From the NCBI GenBank assembly GCA_016935875.1, contig JAFGQD010000008.1, positions 1-7,515 on the forward strand: a stretch of DNA of 7,515 nucleotides, read 5' to 3'. Positions 5,577-7,515 of this stretch are shown here, in pieces. Each line of letters begins with the position of its first letter. The first letter of the stretch is position 1. A program made the translations under genes and the position numbers. A model generated the notes under the pieces. That model saw only the letters and a list, made by a program, of their open reading frames with translations, was not told the origin of the DNA and ran no database searches. The stretch comes from Deltaproteobacteria bacterium (GTDB taxonomy: Bacteria > Desulfobacterota > Syntrophia > Syntrophales > UBA2210).

Positions 5577-7295
5577 ATGTTACCAATCACCCGCTGGAAA
5601 TTTCCGAATACCAACATAGGAGCCCAATGCCTCCTGTTTGGAGAACTGGGAATCAGCTCTATTGTATCACAGATATTGATCAACCGTGGCATAACGACCC
5701 TGGATGAAGCCAAGAAGTTTCTCTTCCCTTCTCTGGAACAGCTGCACAACCCTTTTCTGATGAAAGACATGAAAAGAGGTGTTGACAGGATAATTGTGGG
5801 AATCTCCAGAAACGAAAAATTAGTCGTCTATGGCGATTATGATGCAGACGGCATCACATCAACAGTAATTCTCGTAAAATTTCTCAGGGAAATCCACGAG
5901 AATACAACTTATTATATCCCGGGACGGATTGAAGAAGGATATGGCCTCAGTAAAACTGCAATAGATACATTCAGGGAAGATGGAATAAAACTTATCATAA
6001 CGGTAGATTGCGGCATCTCTAACCATGAAGAGATAGCCTATGCGATCTCTTCGGGTATCGATGTTATCGTAACGGATCATCATGAGATTCCCGATATCAT
6101 TCCCGACTGTAGCGCTGTAATCAATCCCCATCGTAGCGATTGTCAGTTTCCCTTTAAATCTCTCGCCGGAGTTGGGGTTGCCTTTAATCTCCTGATCGCC
6201 CTCCGTGGAAAACTCCGCAACCTGGATTTCTGGAAAGATAGGAAGTACCCAAATCTCAGGGAATACCTGGACCTGGTTGCCATAGGGACCATAGGTGATA
6301 TTGTGCCTCTGGTCGAAGAAAACAGGATCCTCTCAAAGATTGGTCTGGGTGTAGCAAACAATACCAAAAGAGTCGGTCTCAAGGCTCTGATATCAATATG
6401 CGATATGAGAGATAAACCCATCAGTTCCGAATCGGCGGCATTCAGACTCATTCCCAGGATCAACGCTGCCGGCAGAATCGGCTCCCCTGAAGACGCCGTG
6501 GAACTGCTCCTGACAGAAGATGAAGGACAGGCAGAAATGCTTGCACAGCGTCTCGATTCATACAACAGAGACCGTCAAGCGATGGAGAAAATCATATTTG
6601 ATGAAATACTTGAAGAGATAAACACAAGCATTGATATTAGCAAAGCGTACTCCCTTGTATTTTCGTCTCACGAATGGCACCCGGGTATCATAGGCATCGT
6701 GGCATCAAAACTTGTCGACAGGTTTTACAGACCAGCCATATTGATCAGTATACAAGACGGGATCGGAAAAGGTTCAGGCAGAAGCATCCTCGAATTCAAT
6801 CTGTATGAAGGTTTGGAGAAGAGGTGTTCTTCTCTGCTTCTTTCATATGGCGGACACCGATACGCTGCCGGAATCTCCATAAGAGAGGAGGATATTGAAA
6901 AATTCTCCAAAATACTGAGCAAGGCGGTGCGTGAAGAGATCGGGGACGAAATGCTGGTTCCGGAGACTGCCATAGATGCCCTCTGTGATCTGGATGAAAT
7001 AGATTATAACCTCGTTTCGCAAATTGAAATGCTGGCTCCTTTTGGGAGCATGAACCCCGAACCCATCCTCTGCGCAAAAGGTATACAGCTTTCAAACCTT
7101 GCAACGGTCGGGAACAATCACCTGAAGATGAGTGCAAATGGAAATCATGCGCACTACGATACCATATGGTTCAATAAGGGGCATCTCTCCAGCCTTCTTT
7201 TCGGATCGACTGCCGATATCGCTTTTATTCCCCAGGTAAACCACTGGAACGGAAAGAGCAGTATTCAGCTTAAGATAAAAGATGCGTCATTATAA
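5577..7295 (+). CDS. recJ: Single-stranded-DNA-specific 5'-3' exonuclease RecJ
   Basis: RecJ degrades single-stranded DNA from 5' ends in recombination (RecF pathway), mismatch and base-excision repair. The 572 residues match the usual bacterial length of about 560-580. The DHH phosphoesterase core shows motif I DYDADG (87-92), motif II VDCG (143-146) and motif III DHH (167-169). It continues with NPHRSDCQFPFKSLAGVGV (183-201) and GTIGD (237-241). The metal ligands D87, D89, D91, D144, D167, H168 and H169 are present. The DHHA1 part shows SHEWHPGIIGIVASKL (364-379), GKGSGRS (397-403) and the GGHRYAAG motif (425-432). APFGSMNPEP (487-496) leads into the C-terminal OB-like domain. The start ATG has AGGA five bases ahead and a near-consensus promoter upstream. 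The gene is a single-gene unit divergent from the DUF4911 pair. All key residues look intact. Confidence 0.96.
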   Translation: MLPITRWKFPNTNIGAQCLLFGELGISSIVSQILINRGITTLDEAKKFLFPSLEQLHNPFLMKDMKRGVDRIIVGISRNEKLVVYGDYDADGITSTVILVKFLREIHENTTYYIPGRIEEGYGLSKTAIDTFREDGIKLIITVDCGISNHEEIAYAISSGIDVIVTDHHEIPDIIPDCSAVINPHRSDCQFPFKSLAGVGVAFNLLIALRGKLRNLDFWKDRKYPNLREYLDLVAIGTIGDIVPLVEENRILSKIGLGVANNTKRVGLKALISICDMRDKPISSESAAFRLIPRINAAGRIGSPEDAVELLLTEDEGQAEMLAQRLDSYNRDRQAMEKIIFDEILEEINTSIDISKAYSLVFSSHEWHPGIIGIVASKLVDRFYRPAILISIQDGIGKGSGRSILEFNLYEGLEKRCSSLLLSYGGHRYAAGISIREEDIEKFSKILSKAVREEIGDEMLVPETAIDALCDLDEIDYNLVSQIEMLAPFGSMNPEPILCAKGIQLSNLATVGNNHLKMSANGNHAHYDTIWFNKGHLSSLLFGSTADIAFIPQVNHWNGKSSIQLKIKDASL

Positions 7296-7323
7296 AGGCC
7301 TGAAGACAGTGAGCCCTGAATGT

Positions 7324-7356
7324 TATTACCACCAGATCAACCTGAGTCAGGTAATA
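7324..7356. repeat. Dyad symmetry element downstream of recJ
   Basis: TATTACC (7324-7330) can pair with GGTAATA (7350-7356) across a 19-base loop. Overlapping it is the 11-base palindrome CCTGAGTCAGG (7341-7351) centred on G7346. No T-run follows, so a terminator is unlikely. A protein-binding site upstream of the sigma-54-like promoter, about 70 bases away, is possible. Confidence 0.35.
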
Positions 7357-7416
7357 GGTCCCGTAATCATATTGCAGTAACACTTTTGAAATTACGATTG
7401 ACAGCCCATCGATAAG

Positions 7417-7433
7417 CTGGCACATGCATTGTT
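7417..7433 (+). promoter_or_regulatory. Sigma-54 (RpoN) type -24/-12 promoter
   Basis: CTGGCAC (7417-7423), five bases, then TTGTT (7429-7433) matches the consensus YTGGCACG-N4-TTGCW in the whole -24 core and in the exact spacing; the mismatches are A for G at 7424 and T for C at 7432. Transcription would start near 7444, leaving a leader of about 60 bases before the ATG at 7505. Such promoters require an activator ATPase, so the downstream gene is probably strictly regulated. Confidence 0.6.
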
Positions 7434-7504
7434 TATTTTTTCAAACTTCGTTCTTCGGTGAGTAAAAAGAAGGGCCATATATATCAAACAAGGAGCGGTT
7501 CAAT

Positions 7505-7515
7505 ATGGATGGAAA
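7505..7515 (+). CDS. Start of an unidentified gene, cut by the window edge
   Basis: ATG GAT GGA AA follows AAGGAG (7490-7495) at nine bases and lies downstream of the sigma-54-like element, so a protein beginning M-D-G is expected to start here. Only three codons are visible and the product cannot be named. Confidence 0.6.

Larger units (their letters stand above)
7296..7504 (+). other. Intergenic regulatory region downstream of recJ
   Basis: No gene fits in these 209 bases. They contain a dyad at 7324-7356, an isolated perfect TTGACA (7398-7403) without a usable -10 box at 16-18 bases, a sigma-54-like element at 7417-7433, and a ribosome-binding site AAGGAG (7490-7495). No intrinsic terminator with a T-tract is seen directly after recJ. 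Confidence 0.6.

Noticed and set aside
6143..6565. A 140-codon minus-strand frame inside recJ
   Set aside because: It is antisense to conserved RecJ motifs, serine- and arginine-rich, and has no convincing start signal.
7398..7403. Perfect TTGACA as the -35 box of a sigma-70 promoter for the last gene
   Set aside because: No acceptable -10 hexamer exists at 16-18 bases; the sigma-54-like element just downstream is the better explanation.

Overview
The window looks like a chromosomal, mostly housekeeping segment of a Gram-negative anaerobe, most likely from the former Deltaproteobacteria (Desulfobacterota, perhaps a Syntrophales-like lineage). This rests on four things: the small DUF4911-type gene beside recJ, a good sigma-54-type -24/-12 element near the right end, a long-form 'group X' phosphofructokinase, and moderate GC judged by eye. 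The lineage is inferred from gene content and remembered neighbourhoods; no search was run.

Region 1 (2-4380, plus strand) is a tightly packed five-gene run: 3' end of purM, purN, a DUF523 protein, a phytoene-desaturase-like flavoprotein-fold protein, and a 6-phosphofructokinase. Gaps are 4, 1, 22 and 2 bases, so one mRNA with translational coupling is the simplest reading. purM and purN supply two early steps of purine synthesis. The next two genes have no assigned role. The flavoprotein-like one has lost two of the three glycines of its N-terminal dinucleotide-binding loop but keeps the C-terminal family motif. The PFK closes the run.

Region 2 (4381-4818) holds a 182-base gap with repeat structure, then rpmB (ribosomal protein L28, zinc-ribbon form) with a strong Shine-Dalgarno sequence, then a 13-bp hairpin between convergent genes.

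Region 3 (4819-5465, minus strand) is a two-gene operon: a DUF4911-type small protein overlapping by TAATG a small exported protein of unknown function. A divergent 111-base spacer carries a near-consensus sigma-70 promoter for recJ and, on the other strand, a strong Shine-Dalgarno-like stretch ahead of a two- or three-codon reading frame.

Region 4 (5577-7515, plus strand) is the complete recJ single-strand exonuclease gene. It is followed by a 209-base regulatory gap with a dyad, a sigma-54-like promoter and a ribosome-binding site that start a new gene cut off by the window edge.

I see no mobile element, CRISPR array, tRNA or rRNA. The best candidate for something undescribed is the DUF523 / degenerate flavoprotein / PFK block attached to purMN; its function is not determined by the sequence alone.
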